Translations under genes and position numbers: made by a program
NCBI GenBank assembly: GCA_910579675.1
Contig: CAJTUF010000004.1
Coordinates: 62,001 to 126,000, forward strand
Reading direction: 5' to 3'
Length of the DNA stretch: 64,000 nt
Source of the DNA: an uncultured Muribaculaceae bacterium
GTDB taxonomy: Bacteria; Bacteroidota; Bacteroidia; Bacteroidales; Muribaculaceae
Shown here: piece by piece, positions 33,341 to 43,800 of the stretch
Layout of the letters: each line of letters opens with the position of its first letter
Position numbering within the stretch: position 1 is the stretch's first letter
The notes under the pieces: model-generated
Told to the model about the DNA's origin: nothing
Database searches by the model: none
Seen by the model: only the letters and a program-made list of their open reading frames with translations

Positions 33341-35962
33341 TTATTTGGCCAGAGCCTCGATGGAGCGGGTGAGGGTCTCGATCTTGGCATCGGCATCGGC
33401 CAGCTTGCGGCGCTCGCCATCGACCACGGCGGCGGGAGCGTTGGCCACGAAGCGCTCATTGGAGAGCTTCTTCATCACCGAAGCCCTGAAGCCGGTGTAA
33501 TAGTCGAGATCCTTGCGCAGGCGTGCGAGCTCGGCCTCGGTGTCGACCGCATCGGTCAGAGGCACACACACCTCGGTCGAGCCGGCCATGAATGAAGCGG
33601 CGGCTGGATCGGAAGCTGCATTATGGTTGATGGCATCAACTCCTGCGAGTTTCGCTATCACGGCATCGCGCTCCACAGGCCATGACCCCACCACATTGAG
33701 AGTCAGAGCCTGACGGGGCGAGATACCCTTGGAGGCGCGGATGTTGCGCACTCCGTTGACTATCTCCTTGGCTGCCTCGACTGTGAGCAGGGCGCTCTCG
33801 TCGACCGCTCCGGCTTGTGGTGTCGGGGCATACATGATCGACTCCCCTTCGCGGCGCTCGGTGAGATGCTGCCACAGCTCTTCGGTGATAAAGGGCATGA
33901 AGGGGTGGAGGAGGCGCAGGAGCGAATCAAAAAATCCGAGGGTTGAGCGAAGGGTAGCGCCGTCGACAGGGCTGCCATAGGCGGGCTTGACCAGCTCAAG
34001 ATACCAGCTTGAGAACTCGTCCCAGAACAGGCGGTAGAGTTCGCGCAGAGCCTCCGAGATGCGGAATTTGCCCATCAGGCTCTCCACCTCGGCGGCCACC
34101 TGCGAGATCTTGGAATCCATCCATGCTATGGCGCGGCGGGCGGCCTCGGGCTGGGCGGCGCTCTCGTCGACCTCCCATCCCTTCACCAGGCGGAAGGCAT
34201 TCCAGATCTTGTTGCAGAAGTTGCGGCCTGTCTCACACAGCTTGGTGTCAAACAGAATATCATTGCCGGCAGGGGCGCAGAGCATGATGCCCACCCTCAC
34301 GCCATCGGCCCCATACTGGGCTATGAGATCGAGCGGATCGGGCGAGTTGCCGAGCTGCTTGCTCATCTTGCGGCCTATCTCGTCGCGCACTATGCCTGTG
34401 AAGTAAACATTGTCGAAGGGCTGCTTGCCTGCATATTCATATCCGGCCATTATCATGCGTGCCACCCAGAAGAATATGATATCGGGACCGGTCACGAGTG
34501 TGGCGGTAGGATAATAATAGCGCATCTCCTCATTGTCGGGATCGAGGATGCCGTTGAAGAGGGTCAGAGGCCAGAGCCACGAGCTAAACCATGTATCGAA
34601 GCAATCCTCATCCTGACGCAGGTCGTCGGCTCCGATAGCAGGATTTGCCTTGCGGGCCAGTTCGAGCGCCTCGTCGGCAGTCTCTGCCACCACGTAGCTG
34701 CCGTCGGGCAGATACCATGCCGGTATGCGGTGGCCCCACCAGAGCTGGCGGGATATACACCAGTCGCGGATATCGGTCATCCAGCGGCGGTAGGTGTTTT
34801 TAAATTTATCGGGCACGAAGCGGATTATATCATCCTCCACGGCAGCGAGGGCCGGACGCGCCATGCTGTCCATCTTCAGAAACCACTGGTCGCTCAGGCG
34901 CGGCTCGACGGCTGTGTCGGGGTTGCGCTCCGAGTAGCCCACCTTGTTGTCGTAGTCCTCGATCTTCTCGATCAGACCTGCGGCCTCAAGATCCTTGGCT
35001 ATCTGCTTACGCACATCAAAGCGGTCCATCCCCACATACATTCCGGCAGCCTCCGATATGGTGGCGTCGTCGTTGAATATGTCGATGGTCTCCAGATTGT
35101 GTTTCTGACCGAGCATATTGTCGTTGACATCATGGGCCGGAGTCACCTTCAGGCAGCCGGTGCCAAACTCGATGTCCACATAGTCGTCTTCGATCACCGG
35201 GATCTCGCGGCCCACCAGGGGCACTATAACCCGCTTGCCTCTCAGATGCTGGTTTTTAGGATCGGAGGGGTTGATACACATTGCTGTGTCGCCCATGATG
35301 GTCTCGGGGCGGGTGGTGGCCACGATGGCATAACCCTCCTCGCCCACTATCTTGTAGCGCAGATAATAGAGCTTGCTGTGCTCCTCCTTATAGATCACCT
35401 CGATATCCGACAGAGCGGTGCAGGCCTTCGGATCCCAGCTCACCATGCGCTTGCCGCGATACACAAGGCCCTTGCGGTAGAGATCGACAAACACCTTTAT
35501 CACCGAGCGCGAGCGTATATCGTCCATGGTGAATGCGGTGCGGTCCCAATCGCACGAGGCGCCGAGCTTCTTGAGCTGCTCGAGGATGATGCCGCCATAC
35601 TGGTGAGTCCAGTCCCAGGCATGTTTCAGAAACTCCTCTCGGCCGAGATCCGACTTCGAGATCCCCTGCTGGGCGAGACGCCCCACCACCTTGGCTTCGG
35701 TGGCAATGGCGGCGTGGTCAGTTCCGGGCACCCAGAGTGCGTTTTTGCCATCCATGCGGGCGCGGCGTATGAGGATGTCCTGGATTGTGTTGTTGAGCAT
35801 GTGGCCCATATGGAGCACTCCCGTCACATTGGGTGGCGGAATTACTATAGTGTAAGGCTCACGGGCATCAGGCTTGCTGGAAAAGAGCTTATGCTCCATC
35901 CAGTAAGCATACCATTTCTCCTCCACCTCGGCGGGCGAGTACTTGGTAGCAAGCTGATTCAT
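33341..35962 (-). CDS. valS: Valyl-tRNA synthetase
   Basis: 873 aa, the normal size. Class I motifs: PPPNVTGVLHMGHMLN at about 42-57, the editing domain with TTRPETIMGDTAM and PAHDVND, then KMSKQLGNSPDP near 527. The tRNA-binding helical domain and a C-terminal coiled coil (LARLRKDLDYYTGFRA...LTRSIEAL) typical for ValRS follow. Acts in the cytosol to charge tRNA-Val and clear Thr-tRNA-Val. A -7 box TAACTTTG on the minus strand is at the complement of 36032-36039. Confidence 0.98.
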   Translation of the reverse strand: MNQLATKYSPAEVEEKWYAYWMEHKLFSSKPDAREPYTIVIPPPNVTGVLHMGHMLNNTIQDILIRRARMDGKNALWVPGTDHAAIATEAKVVGRLAQQGISKSDLGREEFLKHAWDWTHQYGGIILEQLKKLGASCDWDRTAFTMDDIRSRSVIKVFVDLYRKGLVYRGKRMVSWDPKACTALSDIEVIYKEEHSKLYYLRYKIVGEEGYAIVATTRPETIMGDTAMCINPSDPKNQHLRGKRVIVPLVGREIPVIEDDYVDIEFGTGCLKVTPAHDVNDNMLGQKHNLETIDIFNDDATISEAAGMYVGMDRFDVRKQIAKDLEAAGLIEKIEDYDNKVGYSERNPDTAVEPRLSDQWFLKMDSMARPALAAVEDDIIRFVPDKFKNTYRRWMTDIRDWCISRQLWWGHRIPAWYLPDGSYVVAETADEALELARKANPAIGADDLRQDEDCFDTWFSSWLWPLTLFNGILDPDNEEMRYYYPTATLVTGPDIIFFWVARMIMAGYEYAGKQPFDNVYFTGIVRDEIGRKMSKQLGNSPDPLDLIAQYGADGVRVGIMLCAPAGNDILFDTKLCETGRNFCNKIWNAFRLVKGWEVDESAAQPEAARRAIAWMDSKISQVAAEVESLMGKFRISEALRELYRLFWDEFSSWYLELVKPAYGSPVDGATLRSTLGFFDSLLRLLHPFMPFITEELWQHLTERREGESIMYAPTPQAGAVDESALLTVEAAKEIVNGVRNIRASKGISPRQALTLNVVGSWPVERDAVIAKLAGVDAINHNAASDPAAASFMAGSTEVCVPLTDAVDTEAELARLRKDLDYYTGFRASVMKKLSNERFVANAPAAVVDGERRKLADADAKIETLTRSIEALAK

Positions 35963-36031
35963 AGCGTAATATGTTGTAGCGTAGTTGTTATCTATGGGAT
36001 CGGCGCCGACGCAGGCCGACGCTTAGCGCCG

Positions 36032-36039
36032 CAAAGTTA
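36032..36039 (-). promoter_or_regulatory. -7 promoter box of valS-tyrS
   Basis: TAACTTTG on the minus strand, 69 nt before the valS start codon. Confidence 0.5.
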
Positions 36040-36167
36040 CGAAAAATCCGCCACATAAGCCCCTCATCTCCACCCCGCCGCACCATTTTATCACCTCCTC
36101 TACGACATCACAGCCCCGACCGGAATATAAACAGCCTGTTTATTTCCCGGCTCCCGGTTTTTATCGC

Positions 36168-36175
36168 TACCTTTG
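36168..36175 (+). promoter_or_regulatory. -7 promoter box of the pRiA4b ORF-3-like gene
   Basis: TACCTTTG, full match; start codon 95 nt downstream. No good TTTG at -33. Confidence 0.45.
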
Positions 36176-36270
36176 CAGTGTGTGGCACTCCACTATGATA
36201 TGGATCAGCCCTCAACCTCTCAACCAAAGAGCATCGCCATCGGTTTCTTTTACAGCAAACAATTCAGTTT

Positions 36271-37089
36271 ATGAAAAATCCCAGCAAACTCTCCGCAAAA
36301 GACGTGCTCATGGCTGCCATGGCCGCTCATGGCGTAACAGCACAGGAATATGCCGATTTTTTAAAATCATGCAATATTGATGATATCGCCGAAATGACGA
36401 CAAAGATCGATAATCTCTACGACATCGATTGCGATTATGATTACACACCCATGCCCGATGCCGCATCAAAGACTCTCAAACTCAAAATCCAGCTGAAAGG
36501 CGTGGTCAAGCCTCCTATGTGGCGCGAGGTGCTCGTACCCGCCAACTTCAACTTCTCTCAGCTCCACTATATAATTCAAGCTGTGATGGGGCTCGACAAC
36601 TGTCATCTGTGGGTGTTTCAACGCAATCCCTACGATCAGTCCGGACCGATTATCGGTGTACCTATGGACCATGATTCCTCTTTCGGCATAGACGATTGCA
36701 ATTTCATCGCCGACGACACCCCTCTCACCGCGTTTCTATCCTTAAAGGGCGACAAGCTTACTTATCTCTACGACTTCACTACCGACTGGATATTTACCGT
36801 GACCGTGGCCGACATCCTCGACCGTCAGGGAGACACGGCCCAGTGCGTCCGCTACAAGAGCGATCTGCAGGCTGTCGATAGTATGCCGGTGTGTTATTTC
36901 ACCGCGCTCCGCGATTTCCACACCCACTCTCCGGAATGTTCGGATGAGGAGACCAAGATCTTGATCCACTTTTTCGGAGTCGAAAGTCAAGAGGAGCTTG
37001 AAGCCTATGTCGATGACAAGCTGTTTGATCTCGACTTTGTCAATGAGGAGCTCGCATCAATACCCGACCGATGGGAACCTATCGACTGA
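36271..37089 (+). CDS. Plasmid pRiA4b ORF-3-like protein
   Basis: 272 aa. The region about 68-200 matches the pRiA4b ORF-3 family: LKIQLKGVVKPPMWREVLVP, NFSQLHYIIQAVMGLDNCHLW, FQRNPYDQSGP and YLYDFTTDWIFTVTV. The N-terminal 65 residues are helical and less conserved. Members are widespread and often linked to mobile elements, but the function is unknown. The next gene, a protein of unknown function, starts 53 nt after the stop and is probably co-transcribed. Confidence 0.85.
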   Translation: MKNPSKLSAKDVLMAAMAAHGVTAQEYADFLKSCNIDDIAEMTTKIDNLYDIDCDYDYTPMPDAASKTLKLKIQLKGVVKPPMWREVLVPANFNFSQLHYIIQAVMGLDNCHLWVFQRNPYDQSGPIIGVPMDHDSSFGIDDCNFIADDTPLTAFLSLKGDKLTYLYDFTTDWIFTVTVADILDRQGDTAQCVRYKSDLQAVDSMPVCYFTALRDFHTHSPECSDEETKILIHFFGVESQEELEAYVDDKLFDLDFVNEELASIPDRWEPID

Positions 37090-37142
37090 CATCATCGGCC
37101 TAACGACACCCAATTCCACCCAAATTCATAACCATATAAATC

Positions 37143-37712
37143 ATGAACAACGACAAGCAGCAGGCAGCCGACTTTGAAGAGCGCGTAAAAGCCGACCTCA
37201 CAGCCTTCCTTCAGAAAAAGGGAGCCCTCGACAGCCATGTACCCGAATGCCCCGATGTAGAAGACAAATGGAGCGTTATTGCCCGGGCCTACCTCCCCGA
37301 TGGGGCGCGTGAATTTAGCCAATATCCGGTAGTGTCGCTCGGATGGATGATGCTCACCGGCATGGCAGCCGCATATTTCTGGGACACCGATTGGGAAAAG
37401 TATGCACCCCGCGACGACATCTACGAGTATGTCCGCGATCTCCGTGGCTACGACAATATGGACGAAGCTGTGGTAGAGGATCTGCTCGGCTATAAGGGCG
37501 AGGCCGCCGAAAAGATATCCGGCCTGGTAGCCGAATGTGCCGCCAGAGTCCTCAGCCTCATCAACCATGAGCATGTAGAGCCGGGCACTCAAGCTGCCTT
37601 AGGCTGCTACATCGCAGCTCTCCATCAGCTATATCTCGCCGGTATGGCCATGGAGCTCAATGCCCTCGGCTATCATATGACGCCTCTTCATGGCGCCGGG
37701 CCGGCTGAGTGA
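37143..37712 (+). CDS. Conserved hypothetical protein
   Basis: 189 aa with no domain I recognise. Mostly helical and acidic, with FSQYPVVSLGWMMLTGMAAA and YFWDTDWEKYAPRDDIYEYV in the middle and a helical C-terminal half (VLSLINHEHVEPGTQAALGC). No signal peptide; a cytosolic protein is likely. It follows the pRiA4b ORF-3-like gene on the same strand and converges on the GlmU-like gene, whose stop lies 12 nt away. Confidence 0.7.
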   Translation: MNNDKQQAADFEERVKADLTAFLQKKGALDSHVPECPDVEDKWSVIARAYLPDGAREFSQYPVVSLGWMMLTGMAAAYFWDTDWEKYAPRDDIYEYVRDLRGYDNMDEAVVEDLLGYKGEAAEKISGLVAECAARVLSLINHEHVEPGTQAALGCYIAALHQLYLAGMAMELNALGYHMTPLHGAGPAE

Positions 37713-37724
37713 CTTTCCGGCCCC

Positions 37725-38795
37725 TCAGCGATATGTTTCGGTGAGATTATACACCGCTGTCAGCAGGCGCTCATCCTCAGGGGTGAGCTCCTTGTCGCGG
37801 CGCGCCATGACCCGGCGTGCCGTGTCGAGAAATTTCTTCAGGGGCACGGTGTCGAATCCCGCCGCCGAGCCCTCGGAAAACGAAGCCACGAAATTGCGCG
37901 GAAATCCGGTGCCGTGGATATTGACCCCCACGCCGGTCACGGTGGCGGTGTTGAGCATGGTGTTGATGCCGGCCTTGGAGTGGTCGCCCATCACGAGGCC
38001 ACAGTGTATAAGCCACGTCTTGACAAAGCGGCGGTGGGGATAGCTCCATTGCTTCACCTCTGTATAGTCGTTTTTGAGGTTTGAGGCATTGCATCCGGCG
38101 CCGATATTGCACCACTCGCCCACCACAGCATTTCCAAGAAAACCCTCGTGGGCCTTGTTGCTGTAGCCCTGCATCACCACATTGTTTATCTCACCCCCTA
38201 TGCGGCAGTGTGGGCCAATGGCGGTGGGACCGTAGATGCGCGCTCCCATATTGACTATGGTGCCGGCGCCTATCGCTATCGGTCCGCGCATACATGTGCC
38301 CTCCCCTATCGAAGCTCCCGCTCCTATATACACAGGGCCCCCTGTAGTTGAGATCACCACTCCCTCTACCGTTGCGCCCTCTTCAATAAACAGATTGGAT
38401 GCCGGACCGATGAGAGTGTTGGTTGAGCTGAGCGGTGCCGAAGTGCGCCCCTTGGTCACCAACCTGAAATCCACCTCTATGGCTGCGCCGCATAGAGAGA
38501 AGATATCATGGAGAGCAGCTATGCGCAATGGCGAGCCGCTGCCATCGTCGGTGCCCGCAATCTCGGCAGCCGGGAGGGTGGCCGTGGCCTCGGGGTCGGC
38601 AGGATACTTCTCGGCGAGATAGTCGGCCCCCACAAGGGGCGAATAGCAGGCCGGTTCCACCATCCCACGACGCTCGGCCATGGTGAGGATGCCCATTCGT
38701 ATCTCCGCCACGGGGCGGGTGAAAGTGAGAGGCAGCAGTGCCTCGCGCGCCTCGCCGTCGGCAAGCGCTATATGTTTCAGGCTATTATTGGTCAT
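37725..38795 (-). CDS. GlmU-like left-handed beta-helix protein (putative sugar-nucleotide transferase)
   Basis: 356 aa. The N-terminus LADGEAREALLPLTFTRPVA is the pattern of a Bacteroidetes GlmU-like family often annotated as a glucose-1-phosphate thymidylyl- or UDP-GlcNAc transferase. From about 135 to 300 there are hexapeptide turns (GPVYIGAGASIGEGTCMRGP, IAIGAGTIVNMGARIYGPTA) forming a left-handed beta helix, as in acyl/acetyltransferases. The classic GxGxRxxPLT nucleotide loop is not seen, so the nucleotidyltransferase part may be reduced. The start overlaps the stop of the upstream gene (ATGA), so the two are coupled. Confidence 0.82.
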   Translation of the reverse strand: MTNNSLKHIALADGEAREALLPLTFTRPVAEIRMGILTMAERRGMVEPACYSPLVGADYLAEKYPADPEATATLPAAEIAGTDDGSGSPLRIAALHDIFSLCGAAIEVDFRLVTKGRTSAPLSSTNTLIGPASNLFIEEGATVEGVVISTTGGPVYIGAGASIGEGTCMRGPIAIGAGTIVNMGARIYGPTAIGPHCRIGGEINNVVMQGYSNKAHEGFLGNAVVGEWCNIGAGCNASNLKNDYTEVKQWSYPHRRFVKTWLIHCGLVMGDHSKAGINTMLNTATVTGVGVNIHGTGFPRNFVASFSEGSAAGFDTVPLKKFLDTARRVMARRDKELTPEDERLLTAVYNLTETYR

Positions 38796-39466
38796 CGGGC
38801 TGTGTTTATGCGGTAGATCATTGCAGGCGCTTTGTCGTCGGGCGAACTGAAGTGGGCAAACTCCACCTTCACATCGCCCGAATCGGGCTTGACCATGAGT
38901 GCTGTCATGTCATCGCTCAGCTCCGGATCAATACGGAACAGACGCCACAAACCATTGCGCCCGGCCTCCTTCATCCCCTTGGTGGGATAGATGGAGTCGG
39001 TGTCGGGCATCTCATGCACACCTATAAGAGGGTTACGATCGACAAAACAAAGCATATTGATCTGAAACAGATGACCGCGCGCATCAGGATTATTGAGCGT
39101 CGAGCCATAACCGCGGTATTTCACCGGCACCGACATATTGGCGTGGGCGCGGGTGTCGGCCAACCGGCCCGAGCGCTGTTCGGCCAGACGATAGCCCATC
39201 GATTCGGTGATATTGGCCACCCTCGATGCCAGAGCGCTCCCCGATGCTCCAAATATCAACTTGCTTATATGATAGCTGAGCAATGAACAGAAGCGGATGT
39301 CGGCTTCGCGCTCGAGAACAGACTCGAGCGTCGACGACCCATTTTGAAAATAGGCCTTGACGATCCAGGAGGCGAGTGCATCCTTTTCCTCCAAAGTACG
39401 GGCCGTCGACACCGGCGGCCGGTCGATACCCTGGAAGGTCTTGAGAAGGGAACGTAGCAGAGTCAT
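38792..39466 (-). CDS. Conserved hypothetical protein coupled to the GlmU-like gene
   Basis: 224 aa from the ATG at 39466 (MTLLRSLLKTFQGIDRP); the open frame runs 41 codons further but that stretch enters the promoter region of rpsU and looks non-coding. No family is recognised. It is a cytosolic-looking protein with HISKLIFGASGSALASRV and an end made of strands (VKVEFAHFSSPDDKAPAMIY). Its stop overlaps the start of the downstream GlmU-like gene by 4 nt, suggesting a shared task. Confidence 0.65.
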   Translation of the reverse strand: MTLLRSLLKTFQGIDRPPVSTARTLEEKDALASWIVKAYFQNGSSTLESVLEREADIRFCSLLSYHISKLIFGASGSALASRVANITESMGYRLAEQRSGRLADTRAHANMSVPVKYRGYGSTLNNPDARGHLFQINMLCFVDRNPLIGVHEMPDTDSIYPTKGMKEAGRNGLWRLFRIDPELSDDMTALMVKPDSGDVKVEFAHFSSPDDKAPAMIYRINTAR

Positions 39467-39652
39467 GGGAACAAAAGGGAGGGTAGCGGCCGCGCAATCG
39501 TGCGTCGGCCTCTGAGATGAATTGTCGTTAGCAAATTTAACACCAATCGGCTGACAAGCCAAAACTTGTAACTTTACTGTCACCATCATGTCACTTTCAG
39601 ACGTGTCTCTCTCGTTGTTGATAAAAAGTTGTTAAAAATGGGCACTTATTTT

Positions 39653-39683
39653 TTTGACAGTTGGGAGATTTTTGCTAATTTTG
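39653..39683 (+). promoter_or_regulatory. rpsU: Promoter of rpsU
   Basis: TTTG at 39653-39656, a 19-nt spacer and TAATTTTG at 39676-39683: a perfect Bacteroidetes promoter, 83 nt before the start codon. Confidence 0.8.
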
Positions 39684-39766
39684 TCGCGCAATTAGCCTTG
39701 TAGGGGAGAGTTGCACCCAATCAACGTATATAATAAACAACAACCAATATCCCTTTACCCACCCAA

Positions 39767-39958
39767 ATGATTATCGTACAAGTTAAAGAAGGCGAGAACA
39801 TTGAGCGCGCACTGAAGAAATTCAAGCGCAAATTTGAGAAAACAGGCATCGTTAAAGAGCTCCGCAGCCGTCAGGCTTTCCAGAAGCCTTCGGTTATCAA
39901 CCGCAAGAAGATGATGAAGGCTGTGTATGTGCAGCAGCTCCGCGCCGTAGAGGAATAA
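39767..39958 (+). CDS. rpsU: 30S ribosomal protein S21
   Basis: 63 aa. The conserved VQVKEGENIERALKKFKRKF start, the LRSRQAFQKPSV middle and a basic C-terminus (NRKKMMKAV) identify bS21, which binds near the mRNA platform of the 30S subunit. Monocistronic with a strong promoter. In many Bacteroidales a tyrosine recombinase and a hibernation factor follow; here a repeat-rich stretch follows instead. Confidence 0.97.
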   Translation: MIIVQVKEGENIERALKKFKRKFEKTGIVKELRSRQAFQKPSVINRKKMMKAVYVQQLRAVEE

Positions 39959-39990
39959 TCTCCTTCTGTAACCCCCATATCATCCCCATT

Positions 39991-40036
39991 AGTCAGGGCC
40001 GTTGGGCGCCGAAAGGCATTCCCGACGGCCCTGACT
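39991..40036 (+). terminator. Hairpin after rpsU, probable terminator
   Basis: 12-bp perfect stem (39991-40002 with 40025-40036), 33 nt after the stop. A T run is missing, so function is likely but not sure. Confidence 0.6.
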
Positions 40037-40063
40037 GCATCCTATCCCCATAGCATCAGCTAC

Positions 40064-40292
40064 CTTGTAGGGATGCTTCCCTGGAGCATCCGCCCCGGCG
40101 TCGATAAGCACGCGTTAGCCACTTGTAGGGATGCTTCCCTGGAGCATCCGCCCGCCGACAATGAGCGACCGTTAGCCACTTGTAGGGATGCTTCCCTGGA
40201 GCATCCGCCCGCCGACGATGAGCGCGCGTTAGCCACTTGTAGGGATGCTTCCATGGAGCATCCGCCCCGCCGACGATAAGCGAGCGTTAGCC
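40064..40292 (+). repeat. Four tandem 57-58 bp repeats
   Basis: Each unit begins CTTGTAGGGATGCTTCC and continues TGGAGCATCCGCC...GTTAGCCA. One unit has CATGG instead of CCTGG at the hairpin loop. Imperfect spacing and full-unit similarity rule out a CRISPR layout. Confidence 0.85.
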
Positions 40293-40388
40293 GCCAAGCC
40301 GCATTAGCGGCGCACCTTGAGGGTAGACCCGGGCAAGAGCGCGCGTAGCCGCCGCAGCCCGGGGATAAGAGGGCGACCCTCCGCGAAT

Positions 40389-40465
40389 GGCTCAGCGTCA
40401 GCCGAGCCCCTCGGGCGGCATGGGCGACGCGGTGGGGAGCTCGGCTGACGCTGAGCTTTTTTTAA
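40389..40465 (+). terminator. Large inverted repeat with T run
   Basis: GGCTCAGCGTCAGCCGAGC (about 40389-40407) pairs with GCTCGGCTGACGCTGAGC (about 40440-40457) and is followed by seven T residues. It looks like a terminator but no gene lies directly upstream; part of the stem belongs to the long direct repeat. Confidence 0.6.
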
Positions 40466-40795
40466 TCGAGCCACGCTAACCCCGGCTGCGGCGGCTACGC
40501 GCGCTCTTGCCGGGGCCTAACCATCAGGGACGCCCCCAAGGGGGCTTTGGGCGCTACGCGCCGGGTGCGCGTAGCGGACGTTAGAGGCTCGTCAGTCGCC
40601 CCTAATTCATCGCCCTGGAGCATCCGACCCGGCGTCGATAAGCGAGCGTAGCCGCCAAGCCGCATTAGCGGCGCACCTTGAGGGTAGACCCGGGCAAGAG
40701 CGCGCGTAGCCGCCGCAGCCCGGGGATAAGGGCGCCCCTCCGCGAATGGCTCAGCGTCAGCCGAGCCCCTTGCCGCGGCGCCCAACAACAAACGT

Positions 40796-40836
40796 CAACC
40801 CCGCCCATCCGGCTCGATGCCGGGCGGGCGGGGTTG
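40796..40836 (-). terminator. Terminator of the large secreted protein gene
   Basis: 17-bp stem with one mismatch (40796-40812 with 40820-40836), 25 nt after the stop of the gene at 40861-44001. Confidence 0.8.
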
Positions 40837-40860
40837 CTATTATTGGTATGAATATCGCTA

Positions 40861-43800
40861 TCAGCGCACGATCACCTTGGTGACCACACGGCCCTGACGG
40901 ACAATATAGAGACCGGCAGGCAGGCCCTCAAGCGACGAGCCCATGCGGATGCCCTGGAGATTGTAAACCTCCACAGGACCGTCAACAGCCTCGATCTCAA
41001 CGCCCTCGACGCCTGTAGTAGAGTCGGTGGCTTCATAGAGCGACGGGAGCACACCCTGGGCGTCGGAATAGCAAGCAAAGGTATCATGCTGCTCCGCATA
41101 CTGGATATACTTGCTGGTTGCGGCATTGGTGATCTTCACCACGGGATTCTCGCCTTCATATTCAATCTCCACGCTCCACGATGCCTCGGCGATATTTTCG
41201 GGGAGGGTGGCCGAGAGTTGGAAGGTATTGTAAGTTCCCTTCTGGTAGATGTAGCGGCCGAGCGCATCCTGCATATAATAATATGTGGTGGCGGCGCGGC
41301 TATTGCTGTCAACATAGTCGGAGGCGATGAGGGTGATGGCATAGCCGGCATCGGCATTCACGCTGTCGCCTGACAGCTTAACCTCCTTGGCAGGCATGTA
41401 GCCAAAGGTCTTGTCGTCGGCCAGCGGAGTGAAGGCAAACTCACCTGCCGCAAGCAGATACTCGCCTGCCTTTACGCTCTCTGCCTTGACATAGGTTGCG
41501 CCCTCGGTGGGCTGCTCTATCTCGCCGCCACCGGTCACGGCCTTCATCGACACGGGATAAACCACTGCGGTGATGGTGGTGTCGGCCTTCTGAGTGATGT
41601 CGCCAATCTCGTCGGTCTTCTCCTTGGTGATGGTGACTGTGTAGCCCACAACGCCGGTCACATCGTAGGTGCCCTTGGCATATGCGCTCACCGGCAGACG
41701 GGTGATAAACTTGATGCTCTCGCCATCAGAGCTCTTGCCGGTAAAGGTGCCCTTGGGGGTATTGACGGTATTGGCCTTGGTCTTGGCGGTAAACTCTACA
41801 TTCTTGATCAGCACACACTGGCTCACGAGGTCGGGATTGAGAAGCGCGATCATGGGAGCGGGCTTGCCACCCATCTCGGCAAACATGATATCTTCCTCGT
41901 TCCATTCGGCCGAAGCATTGATCTGGGCAACGGTGGCTTCATCCGGCTCAAAAACATATGCGCCAAAGTCGGTATCGACACCCACAGGCGAGTTCTGGAG
42001 CACAAGCGAGGGGGTCACATCGTTGATCCACTCCCATGTCACCACCATGCCGGGCTTAAGCAGATCGCCTGCCTTATAAAGCTCGGTCCAGTCGGTGTTG
42101 CGACGGGTCACTGCAATGGAGTTGACACCGCCGAGCTGGAATGTATCGTCGATATAAAGCTCATTCTTGCTTACGGCGGCTACGCTCACGGGGCAGTCGA
42201 GTGTGGCGGCCTCATCGGTGTGGACATACACATACTTGCCGTCTACAATGGCTGTCTCGGTGAAGTAGTCGTAAAGATCCTGGATATTGCCGAAAGTCTT
42301 GCCTACCTCACCCCAGGTGTAGGTAGCCGAAGATACTTCCGAAGTAACGCTCTCACCATTCTTAACACCTACGGCGATTGCCTTAACCGTCACATTGCCC
42401 ATATTGCGGGAGATGGCGATGGGCGAGTTATAGAGAGCCGACGATGTGGTCGGAGTCGAGCCATCGGTAGTATAATAGATTTTGGCGCCCTCAAGAGTCG
42501 ACGACAGCGAGAGGCTGAAATCATCATAATACTTACCGCTACCCCAGTTAAATTCGGGAGCAAACGACTCAACAGTGGCAACCATTATCGAGGTGAGCTG
42601 CATGGTACCGTCAAATCCCTCCGGTGTAAAGATAACAGTGGATGAGGCTCCAGTCCATGTGTGAACCTTATTATCTTTAATTATATCTCCGCTATCACAG
42701 GTATAGTTGAAATATTTGCTATTGTCTGTAAACACTATCGATGTGATCTTTCGACCTTCAGGAGCTACAAAAGTCATAGTGCTACCAAGGGCGGCACCCG
42801 ATTTTGCCAATCGCAGCTGAATGCCTCCAGTTGTCCACCAAAGTCGGTAGCTTGCTGACTCTTGAGTTGCTGCGGAATTATCAAATTCTACAACAACACC
42901 GTCTTTCTCAAACTGAGACACTACATAGCCTTTACTATCATTGTTACCGGAATTGGGCATTTCGCTTATACCGGCCCACGAGAGGTCTGACTGATTGAAA
43001 TTGTTGAAATCAAAAGTGGTGGTGCTGAGTGCCGCATTGATCTGATAAACGGCAGTCTGCACTTTGCACGTCTTACCATCGAGCACAGCGATTGCCTTGA
43101 TTGTGGTGGCCTCGCTCACATTGATCGGCGCGGTATAGAGAGTGCTTTGCTCAGTAGGATCACTGCCATCGGTCGTGTAATAGATCTTGGCTTGGGTAGT
43201 GGCAGAGGTGATGGTTACATCCTGAGCTTTAGAGTAAGTGCCGCCGGCAGGCGAGAACACCGGATTGCCGGCAGATTTAATTGGCGAGGTTGCACTGGCT
43301 ACGCTCGACGGATCAAGGCCCTCTGAGTAAGCGATAGCCTTGACAACGGTACCGATATTGTAGATAGTAAACGGCTCTGTATATTCAGTGCTCGCATTGG
43401 TAGGCTCAGTGCCATCAGTGGTGTAATAGATCTTTGCTCCCTCAGTTGAGCATGAAATTGACGCCTTATTATCCGAGTAAGTTCCACCTACGAAGGTGAT
43501 AGACGGCGTTACAGTATTCAAATCTGGTATCATTCCTTCCTCATATTCTATGGTCAATGAGGAGAATCTCACCTGCTTTGCGGCAGTGAGAATCAATGAC
43601 GTACCCGTGGCGGCTTTTCCAGACCAAATAATCTGGGAGTCTTTAGCGGTTCCACTACCTTCTACCTTACCCATATTGGCTGTAAAAGCGCCTTTCGAGC
43701 CATCAGCGACAACAAAAATAAGCTTTGTTATTGTCACATCGACTGATGACGTTATCGTTAACAAATCATTTTGATACCACCTTACAGCATTTGAGGTTAC

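Larger units (their letters stand above)
40037..40795. repeat. Repeat-rich intergenic region
   Basis: About 760 bp without a supportable gene. It holds four tandem units of 57-58 bp starting near 40064, 40122, 40179 and 40236, each with a GATGCT...AGCATC hairpin. A block of about 130 bp (about 40275-40412) is repeated directly at about 40638-40770. There is also an inverted GCTCAGCGTCAGCCGAGC pair. Open frames across the tandem units are a by-product of a period divisible, or nearly so, by three. Confidence 0.8.

Noticed and set aside
32033..36058. Long plus-strand frames (428 and 442 codons) opposite tyrS and valS
   Set aside because: Shadow frames of two complete synthetase genes; no recognisable motif.
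36180..36380. 66-codon frame upstream of the pRiA4b ORF-3-like gene
   Set aside because: Overlaps that gene in another frame and starts on the promoter; no family match.
40060..40279. Repetitive protein frames across the tandem repeats on both strands
   Set aside because: The frames come from a repeat period divisible by three and G+C-rich sequence; no start context and no use outside the repeats.
40064..40292. CRISPR-like array
   Set aside because: The whole 57-58 bp unit is conserved, there are no distinct unique spacers of constant length, and no cas genes are present.
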